From: Methanoculleus chikugoensis
GTDB lineage: Archaea; Halobacteriota; Methanomicrobia; Methanomicrobiales; Methanoculleaceae
DNA: 64,000 nucleotides
Direction: 5' to 3'
Assembly (NCBI RefSeq): GCF_900095385.1
Contig: NZ_FMID01000055.1
Location: forward strand, 22,360 to 86,359
In this document: one piece after another, positions 50,323 to 59,495 of the stretch
How the letters are laid out: every line of letters begins with the position of its first letter
Position numbering within the stretch: position 1 is the first letter of the stretch
Position numbers and translations under genes: made by a program
The notes under the pieces: model-generated
Database searches by the model: none
Told to the model about the DNA's origin: nothing
The model's input: only the letters and a program-made list of their open reading frames with translations

Positions 50323-51416
50323 TCCCGTGAAGCATGAGCCTTTCGGAGACCACCGCGGATGACGATGTCTGCAATGCCGCGGCCGCCGAGGAGACGCATC
50401 GTCCGCTCGAGGAGGAAGTCCGAGCCGAGGACCCGGTCGGCCAGCCTCTTCGTCCTTGCTGCGGCGAGGAGTTCCCGGCCTATCGCCGAACGCCACTCCC
50501 GCTCGTAGGCCGCGAGGGGCTCGCCGCGGAGCAGGTGGTCCGCCGCCGCAAGCCCGGCAAGCCGCCCGCAGATCATCGCGGTCGCGATCCCTCCACCGTT
50601 GGACGCGACGACGTGGCCCGCGGCGTCGCCGACGGCGAGGACGTTTCCACGGACGGTCTCCTGGATGGGGCCAGAGACGGGCACGAATCCGGCCATGACG
50701 TCCTGACCGGCAAACCCCATCCGCGCGAGGAACGTCCTCAGGAGAACCGGAACCGGGGTGCCTCTCTTCTGCACGCCGAGCCCGACGTTTGCGCACCCCC
50801 GTTTCGGGAAGATCCACGCGTACCCTCCGGGGGCGATGCGGTTCCCGAAGAAGAACTGCAGGCGGTCGCCGAACTCCCCGTCGACCCGGCAGGTTATGGC
50901 GGGGGCGAGCACGGCGCTCCGTTCCATCCCGGCCGAGCGGCATACGCGGGAGAGCGGACCGTCCGCGGCAACGACGACCCGGGCCTCGACATCTCCCCGG
51001 CTGGTTGTCACCTGCCGGCCTTCCCGGCCGAGAAACTTTGTATCCGGCGAGAGCACGGCACCCTCGCGAACGGCCGCATCTGCGAGATGCCGGTCGAACG
51101 CGTCCCTATCGAGGGTGTAGCCGGGGAGCTCGAACTCGTATTCCCGGCCGCCGGGGGAGACGGCGACGGCCTCCCGGATCTCCCGCCGGATCAGTTGGGA
51201 GTCGATAGGGAAGAGTTCGTCGAGCCCGGGGGCGTTCGGGAGCGTACTCGCGAGAACCTCCGGTGACGCGTTGAACTCCCCGCAGCAGACGGGGACGCCG
51301 ATCACCCTCCGCTTATCGATCAGGAGGACGTCGAGCCCCGCTTTGGCCGCATACCGTGCGGTGGTGCTGCCGGCGGGCCCCGCACCGACGACGATCACGT
51401 CGCACCGGTCTTGCAT
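50319..51416 (-). CDS. Geranylgeranyl-reductase-type FAD oxidoreductase
   Basis: 365 residues. Starts with the FAD motif VIVVGAGPAGSTTARYAAKAG, has LIDKRRVIGVPVCCGEF (the redox cysteine pair found in archaeal GGRs), the substrate-gate motif GGYAWIFPKRG and the second FAD motif VLAVGDAAGHVVASNGGG. GGRs saturate the prenyl chains of archaeal lipids or quinones. The ATG at 51416 (MQDRCDVIVVG) was chosen. Coupled to the RNase III-like gene by a 4-base overlap. Confidence 0.9.
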   Translation of the reverse strand: MQDRCDVIVVGAGPAGSTTARYAAKAGLDVLLIDKRRVIGVPVCCGEFNASPEVLASTLPNAPGLDELFPIDSQLIRREIREAVAVSPGGREYEFELPGYTLDRDAFDRHLADAAVREGAVLSPDTKFLGREGRQVTTSRGDVEARVVVAADGPLSRVCRSAGMERSAVLAPAITCRVDGEFGDRLQFFFGNRIAPGGYAWIFPKRGCANVGLGVQKRGTPVPVLLRTFLARMGFAGQDVMAGFVPVSGPIQETVRGNVLAVGDAAGHVVASNGGGIATAMICGRLAGLAAADHLLRGEPLAAYEREWRSAIGRELLAAARTKRLADRVLGSDFLLERTMRLLGGRGIADIVIRGGLRKAHASRE

Positions 51417-51521
51417 CGGTGCTCTCGTAAGGAGGGAGAGGGGAAAAGGGTTGGGGACACCCCGGTCTGCACGAAGAGAGGCGATAAGGCTCACGCGGAG
51501 AACGGTATAATTACCTGTAAC

Positions 51522-51640
51522 TCCCTTCGCGGCTTCGCGTGAGGCCGTTTCATTGCTTATGCTCTGTCAGCTCACGCGAAGAACGACTTTCCCGAAGGGA
51601 AAGGAGCTCAAGCACCGAAGGCGCGAGCCGCGAAGGGGCA
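51522..51640 (+). repeat. Short hairpin repeat element, copy 3, with TTCGCG words
   Basis: CCTTCGCGGCTTCGCGTGAG (about 51524-51543) and CTCACGCGAAGAACGAC form an outer inverted pair. Inside is hairpin CTTTCCC-GAA-GGGAAAG (51587-51603), then GAGCTCAA and GCACC-GAA-GGCGC (51612-51624). Confidence 0.7.
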
Positions 51641-51642
51641 CG

Positions 51643-51891
51643 TCAGCCTTCGTGCTTCGCCCGCAGCCGCGCGATCCTCTCCGCCACGCGCCGTCTCGCC
51701 TCCTCCGTCGCCGCAACGTCCCGGCGGATCGCAACCTCCAGGATATCGCCCTCCCGGGTACCGGCGGGGAGGAGGGAGCGGGGGAGCGTGAACCGGATCG
51801 ACTCGTCCTCGCGGAGGAGGAGGACGGCAAGGCCCTCCTCGACGCGATCGAGGCTCACCCGGAAGGCCGACTCATCCTCTGCCATCATCAC
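51643..51891 (-). CDS. DUF3006 family protein
   Basis: 82 residues (SAFRVSLDRVEEGLAVLLLRED ... LPAGTREGDILEV ... ARRRVAERIARLRAKHEG, read in parts). This is the small DUF3006 beta-strand domain with a helical tail, often found beside MBL-fold ComEC-like proteins, as here. The start overlaps the stop of the MBL gene by 4 bp; three Met codons in a row make the exact start uncertain. Function unknown. Confidence 0.8.
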   Translation of the reverse strand: MMMAEDESAFRVSLDRVEEGLAVLLLREDESIRFTLPRSLLPAGTREGDILEVAIRRDVAATEEARRRVAERIARLRAKHEG

Positions 51892-53156
51892 CGCCCCAGG
51901 GTGCTGACGACGGTGCCGTTCGCGTCGGCAAGCGTGGCGAGGTCGCCGTCGTTGTTCCAGACCGGGCTTCCCCGGCCCCAGTAGAGGTCGGTCGCGGTGT
52001 CGTTGCCCGCCCCGGAGTGGACGGTGACGCCGGCTCCCGGATCGAGCGTGAAGACCGGGAAGGTGTAGGTGTTGCGCGTCCCCTCGTCGGCGATCGTCCA
52101 GCCGGTGAGGTTGACCGCTGCCGGATCACCGTTCGCGACGGCGACCCACTCCTCCCGGAGGTCGAGGTCGGCGATGTAGACACCGGACGAGGGGGCGGTC
52201 GTCGCCGTCGGGGTCACCGTTGGGATCGCCGTTGCGGCGGCGGTCGTCGGCCCGGCCGTCACGGTGGCGGCGGGTGCCCCGCCGGCAGCAACGGTGAGCG
52301 CCGTGCCGTCGGTGGCGACGATGACCGTCCCGTCAAGGTCGGTCCGGTAGATCCGCGATCCGGTCGCCTCGATGCGTTCGACCGCTTCCTCGTGGGGGTG
52401 ACCGTAGTCGTTCCCCGCACCGACCTGGATGACGCTGATCGCGGGGCTGACCGCGGAGAGGAACTCCGCCGAAGTGCCGTACCGGCTCGCGTGGTGGCCG
52501 ACCTTCAGGACGTCGGCATCGAGGTCGAGCCCGGCCTCCATCATGCTCTTCTCCGCGGGCTTCTCGGCATCGCCCACAAAGAGGTAGGAGATCTCTTTGC
52601 AGGTCACCTTCAGGACGACCGAGTCCTGGTTGACCTCGCCGATCGGCTCCGCGCCCGGGTTCAGGATCAGGATCTCGAGGTCGGGATCGAGGGCAACCGT
52701 CTGCCCGCGCTCCGCTGCGGTGTAGGGTATCCCCAGATCTTCGACCAGGGCAAGCAGGTTCTCGTAGGTCGCGGTCGGGTGCGGCTGCGCGGCATCGACA
52801 AACCGGCCGACCGGGTAGGCGGAGATGACGCCGGCAAGGCCGCCGATGTGATCGGTGTGTGCGTGGGTCGCCACGACCACGTCGAGCCGCTCGACGTTCC
52901 TCTCATCGAGATACGCGATGACGCGCTCTCCCATCCCGCGCTCGCCGGCGTCGATGAGCATCGTCTTATCGCGGAACTCGACCAGGATCGAGTCGCCCTG
53001 CCCGACGTCGATGAAGTGGACGACGAGATCGCCGGAGAGATCGGAGCCGATCTCCGGCTGCCCGGAGGGGGCGGAGCAGCCTGCGGTGACGAGGCAGGCG
53101 ACGGTGCATGCACAGAGTGCGATACAGATCAGGTATCGTGCTGGTATGGGCGACAT
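51888..53156 (-). CDS. Secreted lipoprotein: ComEC-type metallo-beta-lactamase + lamin-tail domain
   Basis: 422 residues. The signal peptide ends in lipobox TAGC (Cys27). The MBL domain (about 44-290) shows DVGQGDSILVEF, VATHAHTDHIGG (HxHxDH at 98-103), VGDAEKP and VGHHASRYG. A Thr/Pro/Ala linker (about 300-335) leads to a lamin-tail (LTD) domain (about 336-422, LTGWTIADEG ... FTLDPGAGVTVHSG). It is probably an extracellular nuclease or phosphoesterase. It is co-translated with the DUF3006 gene. Confidence 0.88.
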   Translation of the reverse strand: MSPIPARYLICIALCACTVACLVTAGCSAPSGQPEIGSDLSGDLVVHFIDVGQGDSILVEFRDKTMLIDAGERGMGERVIAYLDERNVERLDVVVATHAHTDHIGGLAGVISAYPVGRFVDAAQPHPTATYENLLALVEDLGIPYTAAERGQTVALDPDLEILILNPGAEPIGEVNQDSVVLKVTCKEISYLFVGDAEKPAEKSMMEAGLDLDADVLKVGHHASRYGTSAEFLSAVSPAISVIQVGAGNDYGHPHEEAVERIEATGSRIYRTDLDGTVIVATDGTALTVAAGGAPAATVTAGPTTAAATAIPTVTPTATTAPSSGVYIADLDLREEWVAVANGDPAAVNLTGWTIADEGTRNTYTFPVFTLDPGAGVTVHSGAGNDTATDLYWGRGSPVWNNDGDLATLADANGTVVSTLGR

Positions 53157-53339
53157 TGCTCTCTACACAAGTAGAGGGCGCCGGGCTATAAGTCTGCTGA
53201 GGTCGGGCACCGGCACCGTTCCCGTCTTTGTGGGCATGCAGCCGACCGGTCGGCTGAACAGGAGAAACACGGACGGCAGAAGCGCGCAGGAATAGAAAGG
53301 ATGATATGCGTCGACCGTCACCCCTTAACAGTAAGGACG

Positions 53340-54167
53340 ATGAAAGAAGTATCTCCCCTTGAGATCTATAACGAGTTCCACGACGACATCCAGGCAATCT
53401 TCCGGTCGAGACTGCAGACGCAGGTGATGATTGCCCTCGGCAGCGGGAGCAAACCGCTCTCGACCCTTCGCGAGATCACGGGGAGTTCATCGCAGGCGCT
53501 TATCCCGAAGATCCGGCAACTCGAAGCCCTGCATTACGTCGAATCGGTGCAGGGCGACTATGCGCTCACCCCTATGGGCAGGCTCGTCGAACCGAAGATC
53601 GAACGGGCGGTTACGCTCATGGGGGTGCTCCAACGCCACAGGGGCTTCTGGGTCGAACACGAGATCGAGGGCATACCCCTTGAGTTTCTGAACGAGATTG
53701 AGCACCTGTATCATACGGAAGAGGTAAGGAACATCGAAGAGGATGTCTTCGCCGTGTATGCAAGTTTTCAAGCCATACTCAGGAAAGCATCGTGGATCCA
53801 CGGCGTATCATCGATCATGAGTCCACTCCTTGCGGATGAGGTTCAGGTCACCGTCATGGAAGGCAGGCCCGCGGAACTCATCGTCACCGGGGAACTCGCC
53901 CGGAGACTGGGCGACGAACCGTACAGAACCATGCTGGAACCCCTGAGCGGGCACGAAAACTTCAAGATGTTTACCTCTTCTTCGCCGATCCGCCTGGGAT
54001 TGACGGTGACCGACGGGTACCTGTCGTTAGGTCTGTATAGGCGCGATACGGGGAAATATGACGCCACCACGGATCTCGTCGGCACCGACGCGGCGGCGGT
54101 CTCCTGGGGCGAGCGACTCTTCCAGCACTACAAAGCGGACGCTAAAGCACTGGAGATACCTCAGTAG
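53340..54167 (+). CDS. FilR1-type winged-helix regulator
   Basis: 275 residues. An N-terminal winged helix (LQTQVMIALGSGSKPLSTLREITGSSSQALIPKIRQLEAL, read in parts; YVESVQGDYALTPMG as wing) and a C-terminal FilR1 domain (about 130-260), a layout of methanogen regulators related to FilR1 of Methanosaeta. A CTTAACAGTAAGG patch precedes the ATG at 53340. The adjacent repeated ATTCATCG boxes could be its targets, which is inference. Confidence 0.83.
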   Translation: MKEVSPLEIYNEFHDDIQAIFRSRLQTQVMIALGSGSKPLSTLREITGSSSQALIPKIRQLEALHYVESVQGDYALTPMGRLVEPKIERAVTLMGVLQRHRGFWVEHEIEGIPLEFLNEIEHLYHTEEVRNIEEDVFAVYASFQAILRKASWIHGVSSIMSPLLADEVQVTVMEGRPAELIVTGELARRLGDEPYRTMLEPLSGHENFKMFTSSSPIRLGLTVTDGYLSLGLYRRDTGKYDATTDLVGTDAAAVSWGERLFQHYKADAKALEIPQ

Positions 54168-54171
54168 TCTC

Positions 54172-54178
54172 TTTTTTT
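54172..54178 (+). terminator. T-tract terminator after the FilR1-type gene
   Basis: Seven T residues 4 bases after the stop. Confidence 0.5.
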
Positions 54179-54369
54179 GGGCTCCAATCGCCCGACACCT
54201 GACGCGGCTCACGGCATAGCAATCGCTCTACGACCCCGAGGATACCTGATCTTTCAGGGCCGAGACGCCGTTCTGTCCAGCCCCACACCAGTAGGTTCGG
54301 AGTGAAAAAGGCGCAATGCACAGCCCTCTGCAGAAATGAAGCGACAGGACGTCGCGATGCATCAGAGTG

Positions 54370-54403
54370 ATGAATATTCATCGAAGTAATAAATATTCAT
54401 CGG
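54370..54403. promoter_or_regulatory. Repeated ATTCATCG boxes upstream of the UbiA gene
   Basis: A perfect palindrome GATGAATATTCATC (54370-54383) followed by AATATTCATCG (54393-54403), just upstream of the start at 54422. Two AAGATTCATCG boxes recur at 55341-55371 upstream of the next gene. The placement suggests one regulator. Confidence 0.5.
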
Positions 54404-54421
54404 TTCTCTGAAAACCACTCC

Positions 54422-55333
54422 ATGTTCGGATTTGCAAAATGCCCCAACCCTGTTCAGCCAGCCTGCCGGATCATCGCCCATCTGGTCGTATACAGTTCCC
54501 TGTATACCGCTGCCATGATGGCGGCGATGGTATACCTCTCGTGCCTCCTGCAAGGTCTTCCCTTCGATCCAGTTGCCACGGCGATCCTGGCGCTCGTCGT
54601 CTTCGGCGTCTACAACCTCAACCGCAAGACCGACGAGGGCGAGGATGCCGTCAACCATACAGAACGGTACTCGTTCACGAAGAGATACGAAACCATCCTC
54701 TTCCGTTCTGCAATCTTCGCATTCATTCTCGCTTTCTGCCTTTCGGCCCTCCAGGGGTTCGGCAGCCTGCTCATCACGACCATTCCCCTGGCCGCCGGAA
54801 TCGTCTACAGCGTCCCGCTCTTTCCCGCTCGCTTCGGGTTCCGGCGACTGAAAGAAGTGCCGTTCATGAAAAGCCTGATCGTGGCGTTTTCCTGGACGCT
54901 CCCCGCGGCGCTCCTGCCGATCTGCCACGCAGGCCTTTCTGCGGGCACCGCCACCGGCATCGTAGGCGTCTTTTTCCTCGTACAGACCTTCACGAATACA
55001 GTGGTCTACGATATCCGTGACGTGGAAGGGGATGCTGCGTCTGGAGTCAGGACGATCCCGACGATCCTCGGCCCCCAAAGGACGCTCCTTCTCCTCACGG
55101 CGGTGAACGTAACCGTCGGAGCCGCGCTGGTGCTTGCCGGCGGGCTCCTGCTGGATCTCTATCCGGTGCTGTTGCTGGCTGCGGGTATGGTCTACGCCCA
55201 GGGTTATCTCCTGTGCTTTCAGCAGTTAGGAACAGAAAAACTCTTCTTCGAGTTATTTACCGACGGAGAGTTCATCCTGCTGGCCGCTGTCCTCTACCTG
55301 CTCACCCTTGCAGTTCCGCATCTCCCGGCATGA
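54422..55333 (+). CDS. UbiA-type prenyltransferase
   Basis: 303 residues with about 8 membrane helices. First motif VYNLNRKTDEGED (an N-x-x-x-x-x-D variant, about 62-74), second motif YDIRDVEGDAASGVRTIPT. It differs from the DGGGP synthase at 28855 in lacking NRPDRP, so it probably uses another acceptor. Start at 54422 lies close to the operator-like boxes, suggesting a short or absent leader. Confidence 0.83.
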   Translation: MFGFAKCPNPVQPACRIIAHLVVYSSLYTAAMMAAMVYLSCLLQGLPFDPVATAILALVVFGVYNLNRKTDEGEDAVNHTERYSFTKRYETILFRSAIFAFILAFCLSALQGFGSLLITTIPLAAGIVYSVPLFPARFGFRRLKEVPFMKSLIVAFSWTLPAALLPICHAGLSAGTATGIVGVFFLVQTFTNTVVYDIRDVEGDAASGVRTIPTILGPQRTLLLLTAVNVTVGAALVLAGGLLLDLYPVLLLAAGMVYAQGYLLCFQQLGTEKLFFELFTDGEFILLAAVLYLLTLAVPHLPA

Positions 55334-55340
55334 ACAGCCC

Positions 55341-55371
55341 GAAGATTCATCGGAGAGGTGAAGATTCATCG
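55341..55371. promoter_or_regulatory. Second pair of ATTCATCG boxes
   Basis: GAAGATTCATCGG and GAAGATTCATCGACACAATA, 19 bases apart, downstream of UbiA and upstream of the small Cys protein at 55416. The second is followed by an A/T patch that could be a TATA box. Confidence 0.45.
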
Positions 55372-55415
55372 ACACAATAAATGTCCGGCAGCCGGGGAGC
55401 ATCTTAGGGTACGAC

Positions 55416-55688
55416 ATGAGATCACCCGGCGACAGCGATCCGCTGAAGAGTAACCCCGATGCTCAATATCCCGAGGCACGGGAGAGGAGGATGAATACGC
55501 TGCACGATGGCGCAACAGGAGGCTTGCTGCTGCAGGACGAGATGAAGCCGCAACGATGGGGTTGCCCTTCATGCATGTACTACGACCCCGGGTGCGCCTA
55601 CTGCACCTACATCCACGCTCCCGTGGACGTGCTGTTCGTCTGCCCGCAGGTTCTCGACAGGCGCAGAAGGCCGGGGCCTGCACAGTAG
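55416..55688 (+). CDS. Small cysteine-rich protein
   Basis: 90 residues with one compact cluster CPSCMYYDPGCAYCTY (about 50-65), which could bind a metal. The N-terminal 25 residues are polar. Starts at 55416 or at the Met at 55491 (MNTLHDGATGG). It is preceded by the ATTCATCG boxes. No family recognised. Confidence 0.6.
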   Translation: MRSPGDSDPLKSNPDAQYPEARERRMNTLHDGATGGLLLQDEMKPQRWGCPSCMYYDPGCAYCTYIHAPVDVLFVCPQVLDRRRRPGPAQ

Positions 55689-55801
55689 GGCTACGCCGTT
55701 CGTCCGGCAATAACTCCGGCGGCCTCGCCTGCCCTCGCCGGCGCGCGGCAAAAGGAGACGAAACGGGATCGGATCCCCAACGTTTTTGTAGGCCGCCTGC
55801 C

Positions 55802-56710
55802 ATGACAGAAGCCGCCATGCCGGGTGCTGACTACATCTACCCGAACGTCACGGAAGCAGCCCAACGGGGCGGGTTCCTCGAACGCTGGCACCTCGCCGAA
55901 CCGCTCGGGTGTAGATACATCGAGATCCCCGCCGACTTCATCAAGAACCAGACGGAGGTTGAGCGGACGGGGCAGGAGATCGGGTCGATGCTCACCAGAT
56001 CCTCCGTCGAACTCCTTTACGAGCAGGATGCGGCTCTTCCGGGCACCCTCAGGTATCTCCTGCACACCGAGCCGGCCATCCCCCGGAGAACCCCGCACGG
56101 CCGGCAGGCGACGGCTGGCCTGCGGTGGCGCGATCCCGACTGGGTAGCCGGGTTCGGGGATATGCTCCTTGAAATCGAGGACGTCCTGGGTATTCCTCCG
56201 GAGATCATCGAGATACACCCCGGCGACCGGAGGAACACCCACGCCGATATCGTCGCGGGGATGCACGCCCTGATCGCCGCCCACTGGAACGCCTTCGGGG
56301 CGGAACCGCTGGTGCTGCTCGAGCACCATAAAGACCAGAGCATCTCCACGGGGAGCCAGATGCGGTCGTTCTGGGCGGTGCTCAAGGATCTTCATCCCGA
56401 GATCGCCGGGCTGGCCGGGATAGCGCTCGACCCCTGGCACCTCCACGCCGCGACGGGAGAGGAGTTCCCCGGATCGCTCGGCGAGGTTCCGCTCGATGCC
56501 CTGCAGGCGTTTCATATCCATAACGATCTCCGCCCTCCGTCGGTCGCCGACGGGTTGCCCTGGCCGCAGGTCTTCGAGGTGATCGGCGACGTAAAGACGC
56601 CCCGCATCAAACCCGTGGTCTACCAGAAGAGCAGGGTGCCGGGGGCGATTGCCTTCTGCGAGGAGATGCTCGCCGCGCCGCGGGCAGTGTACGCGGGGCC
56701 GCCGGCGTGA
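55802..56710 (+). CDS. TIM-barrel (xylose isomerase/AP endonuclease-like) protein
   Basis: 302 residues. Strand ends carry likely metal ligands: IEIHPGDRRNTHAD, VLLEHHKDQ, ALDPWHLHAA and FHIHNDLR, matching the AP-endonuclease-2/xylose-isomerase-like barrel. The substrate is unknown; sugar-phosphate epimerase and nuclease are both possible. The ATG at 55802 (MTEAAMPGADYIYP) was chosen because upstream sequence overlaps the Cys protein frame. No strong ribosome site is visible. Confidence 0.75.
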   Translation: MTEAAMPGADYIYPNVTEAAQRGGFLERWHLAEPLGCRYIEIPADFIKNQTEVERTGQEIGSMLTRSSVELLYEQDAALPGTLRYLLHTEPAIPRRTPHGRQATAGLRWRDPDWVAGFGDMLLEIEDVLGIPPEIIEIHPGDRRNTHADIVAGMHALIAAHWNAFGAEPLVLLEHHKDQSISTGSQMRSFWAVLKDLHPEIAGLAGIALDPWHLHAATGEEFPGSLGEVPLDALQAFHIHNDLRPPSVADGLPWPQVFEVIGDVKTPRIKPVVYQKSRVPGAIAFCEEMLAAPRAVYAGPPA

Positions 56711-56755
56711 GATCCCCGCCAACATTCATAACCTCAAAATGCCACAGGGTGTCGC

Positions 56756-58201
56756 ATGACACCGATAGCCGCGCCTGAGTTCCCCCACGATCTCGAGTGG
56801 CACAACGTCGACCGCCCTCCCGTCGTCCGCGATCTCACCGGCAGGGTGGTGCTGCTCTCCTTCTTGACGTTCACCTGTTCGAACTGTATGCGACTGGCGC
56901 CGGATCTCCGGCGGCTCGAGGAGAGGCATCCCGGGCTGGTGGTCGTCGAAGTGCATTACCCCGGGTTTGAATCCGCCGCGGTCGGCGGGAACTTCCGGGA
57001 GGCCGTGCGCCGCGCCGGGCTGGAGCATCCCGTCGCCATCGACCGCGATCGCCGGCTCTGGCAGGCCTTCGGGATCCGGGATTGGCCGACCTTCGTCCTC
57101 ATCGACCCGGGAGGAAACGTGGTCGGGAAGACCGCCGCCGAAGGGCTCTACGGGAGGCTCAGCCCGAAGATCGACCGGATGACGGCGGAGTTCGGAGCGC
57201 AGGGTCTGATCGAGAGAGGACGGCTGTCGCCGGGAGCCGCACGGGAGACGAGCCTGTATCGTCCCGGAAAAATTGCCGCGGACAACGTCGGGATGCGTCT
57301 CTTCATAAGCGATACCGGTCATCACCGGATCGTCGTCGCCGGCGCTGACGGAAAGATCCTGGAGACGATCGGCTCCGGGGCTGCCGGAGACACCGACGGA
57401 TCGTTCGGTGAAGCCGCATTCTACCTGCCGGAGGGGCTTATATTCGACGAGGAGGAGGGCGTTCTCTACGTTGCGGATACCGGCAATCACACGATCCGCC
57501 GGGTCTCCTGGACGGAGCGGGAGGTCGCGACGGTCGCCGGGACGGGGCTTGCCGCCCTGTCATCCGGCGGGCCGGGAACCGAGACCGCGCTGAACGCACC
57601 GCGGGATCTCGCGCTGCTCGGCGGTCATCTCTACATCGCGATGGCGGGGGCGAACCAGATCTGGCGCATGGATCTCGCCACCCGTGAGGTGGAGCCGTAT
57701 GCCGGGTCGGGACGGGAGGGGCTGGCCGACGGGCCGCTCGGGAAGGCCGTCTTCGCCGGGCCTGCCGGCATAGTCACCGACGGCGAGGCGCTCTACATCG
57801 CCGACAGCGGGGCTTCGGCAATCCGCCGCATCAAGCGGGGGATGGTCGAGACCCGTATCGGGCACGGCCCGGACGATTTCGGCGATCTCGACACCATCAC
57901 CCGGATGGCGCGCATCCATCACCCGACAGGCATCGCCTACCGGGACGGGTCGCTCTACATCGCCGACACCGGCAACAACAAGATCAAACAGTTCGACCTT
58001 GAGACCGGGTGGGTCCTCACCCGGGCAGGGGACGGCGACCACGGCGACCGGGACGGGCTCTCGGGTGACGCGAGGCTGAACGAGCCGGGCGGTCTCGCCG
58101 ATCTCGGGGGGCTCTGGTACATCGCCGATACCGGCAACCACACCGTCAGGGTCTATGACCCGGTTCACCACGTCGTCTCGACCCTGACGCTCTGGAAATA
58201 G
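56756..58201 (+). CDS. Thioredoxin-like + NHL-repeat protein (NHLRC2-like)
   Basis: 481 residues. The thioredoxin-like domain (about 1-150) has VVLLSFLTFTCSNCMRLAPD with the CxxC at Cys41/Cys44 and a cis-proline region DWPTFVLID. At least five NHL repeats follow (NVGMRLFISDTGHHRIVV, VLYVADTGNHTIRRV, LYIADSGASAIRRI, LYIADTGNNKIKQF, WYIADTGNHTVRVY), forming a beta propeller. Same domain order as NHLRC2. No signal peptide, so cytoplasmic. Thiol redox role inferred. Confidence 0.9.
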   Translation: MTPIAAPEFPHDLEWHNVDRPPVVRDLTGRVVLLSFLTFTCSNCMRLAPDLRRLEERHPGLVVVEVHYPGFESAAVGGNFREAVRRAGLEHPVAIDRDRRLWQAFGIRDWPTFVLIDPGGNVVGKTAAEGLYGRLSPKIDRMTAEFGAQGLIERGRLSPGAARETSLYRPGKIAADNVGMRLFISDTGHHRIVVAGADGKILETIGSGAAGDTDGSFGEAAFYLPEGLIFDEEEGVLYVADTGNHTIRRVSWTEREVATVAGTGLAALSSGGPGTETALNAPRDLALLGGHLYIAMAGANQIWRMDLATREVEPYAGSGREGLADGPLGKAVFAGPAGIVTDGEALYIADSGASAIRRIKRGMVETRIGHGPDDFGDLDTITRMARIHHPTGIAYRDGSLYIADTGNNKIKQFDLETGWVLTRAGDGDHGDRDGLSGDARLNEPGGLADLGGLWYIADTGNHTVRVYDPVHHVVSTLTLWK

Positions 58202-58273
58202 GCGTTCCGGGAACAGTAATTTATGTAGGGGCAACGAGAGAGGAGGGGGAGTATCCAGTCTCCAGGGGAGACC

Positions 58274-58867
58274 ATGCGAACGAATTATGCACTCTGCATA
58301 ACCGCTCTGGCGATCGGGGCGGCGGTTCTCATCTGCGGCTGCACCGGCCTGCCGGGAGACGGCGACCCGAACCGGACAGACGAGACGGCGATCGTCGAGA
58401 ACCTGACGGCTGATGAGGTGCTGGCCCGGGACGGCAACTTCTCGGCGTTCATCCAGGCGCTCGATGCCGCCGGACTCAGGGGGACGCTCGCCGGACCGGG
58501 ACCCTACACCGTCTTTGCTCCCACGGACGAGGCGTTCAGCCGGCTTCCGGAGACCACGAGGGAAGAACTCTTCGACGACCCGAAGGGCAACCTCGCGGAG
58601 ACCCTGCTCTACCACATGGCCCCGGGGAGGTATGCGACGGCAGAGATCGCCGCAAACGATACCGTTCCAACCGTCCAGGGCAGTCCGATCGCCGTCGACG
58701 CCGCCGGCGGGAACGTGACGGTGGGCGGTGCACGGGTGATCCGGAGAGATATCCCTGCCGCGAACGGCGTCATCCATGCCATCGATGCGGTCATGATCCC
58801 GCCGGACGTGATCCTATTGCCGGCAGACGAGACCGCCGTGAACGTGACGGAGAACTCGACCGGGTGA
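58274..58867 (+). CDS. Fasciclin-domain lipoprotein
   Basis: 197 residues. A signal peptide (LCITALAIGAAVLI) ends in CGC-type lipobox (Cys23). A single fasciclin domain (about 50-178) shows FSAFIQALDAAGL, GPYTVFAPTDEAFSRLP and NGVIHAIDAVMIPP. Such proteins mediate adhesion at the cell surface. Several N-x-T/S sites could be glycosylated. GGGGAGACC precedes the ATG. Confidence 0.92.
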   Translation: MRTNYALCITALAIGAAVLICGCTGLPGDGDPNRTDETAIVENLTADEVLARDGNFSAFIQALDAAGLRGTLAGPGPYTVFAPTDEAFSRLPETTREELFDDPKGNLAETLLYHMAPGRYATAEIAANDTVPTVQGSPIAVDAAGGNVTVGGARVIRRDIPAANGVIHAIDAVMIPPDVILLPADETAVNVTENSTG

Positions 58868-58896
58868 GGGGCGGTCCGGTCCCGCACCGGAGCGCC

Positions 58897-58925
58897 GTAT
58901 ACATTATATATACGATTGTATACAA
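58897..58925. promoter_or_regulatory. Promoter/operator of the MNT-HEPN pair
   Basis: GTATAC (58897-58902) and the perfect palindrome TTGTATACAA (58916-58925) flank a TATATATA core. The arrangement, just upstream of the GTG at 58935, fits autorepression by the toxin-antitoxin complex or by the winged helix of the first gene. Confidence 0.5.
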
Positions 58926-58934
58926 TATGTATTC

Positions 58935-59495
58935 GTGCTCGAACGGCTCATTCCCTCCAAGACCCGGGTGAAACTCCTAACCCTCTTCCTCCTGAACCCG
59001 GAGCGCGAGATCTATCTCCGAGAGGTTCAGCGGATGACCGGAGAGAACCTCAACGCTGTCCGGCGGGAACTCGCAAACCTCGAGGAGATTGGCCTCCTGA
59101 CGAGTACCCGCCGCGGCAATGCGCGGTACTACGTGGTAAACAAGAATTTTCCGATCTACCACGAGTTGACCGCTATCATCCTCAAGACCGAAGGTGTGGC
59201 AAAGGTCGTACGAGAACGCCTCGCCGGCGTCGGCGGCGTCGATACCGTCTTCATCTTCGGCTCCTTCGCCAGCGGAAAGGCTGGTGCGACAAGCGACATC
59301 GACCTTTTCATCGTCGGGGATGTCGATGAAGACCTCCTGATCCCCGTCGTCCGGGAGACAGAAGCAGCACTTGGAAGAGAGATAAACTATGTTCTCTTCC
59401 CGAGAGAGGAGATGGATCAGAGGATCGCCGAGGGCGATCCGTTCGTCATGAACGTGCTCAACGAACCAAGGGTGATGCTGATTGGCGAAGGTTGA
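58935..59495 (+). CDS. MNT-type nucleotidyltransferase antitoxin with winged helix
   Basis: 186 residues. An N-terminal winged helix (about 8-70, REIYLREVQRMTGENLNAVRRELANLEEIGLL, read in parts) precedes the nucleotidyltransferase core VFIFGSFASGKAGATSDIDLFIVG, with the GSF and DxD metal site. In MNT/HEPN systems the antitoxin AMPylates and neutralises the HEPN RNase. GTG start at 58935. It overlaps the HEPN gene by 14 bp. Confidence 0.88.
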   Translation: MLERLIPSKTRVKLLTLFLLNPEREIYLREVQRMTGENLNAVRRELANLEEIGLLTSTRRGNARYYVVNKNFPIYHELTAIILKTEGVAKVVRERLAGVGGVDTVFIFGSFASGKAGATSDIDLFIVGDVDEDLLIPVVRETEAALGREINYVLFPREEMDQRIAEGDPFVMNVLNEPRVMLIGEG

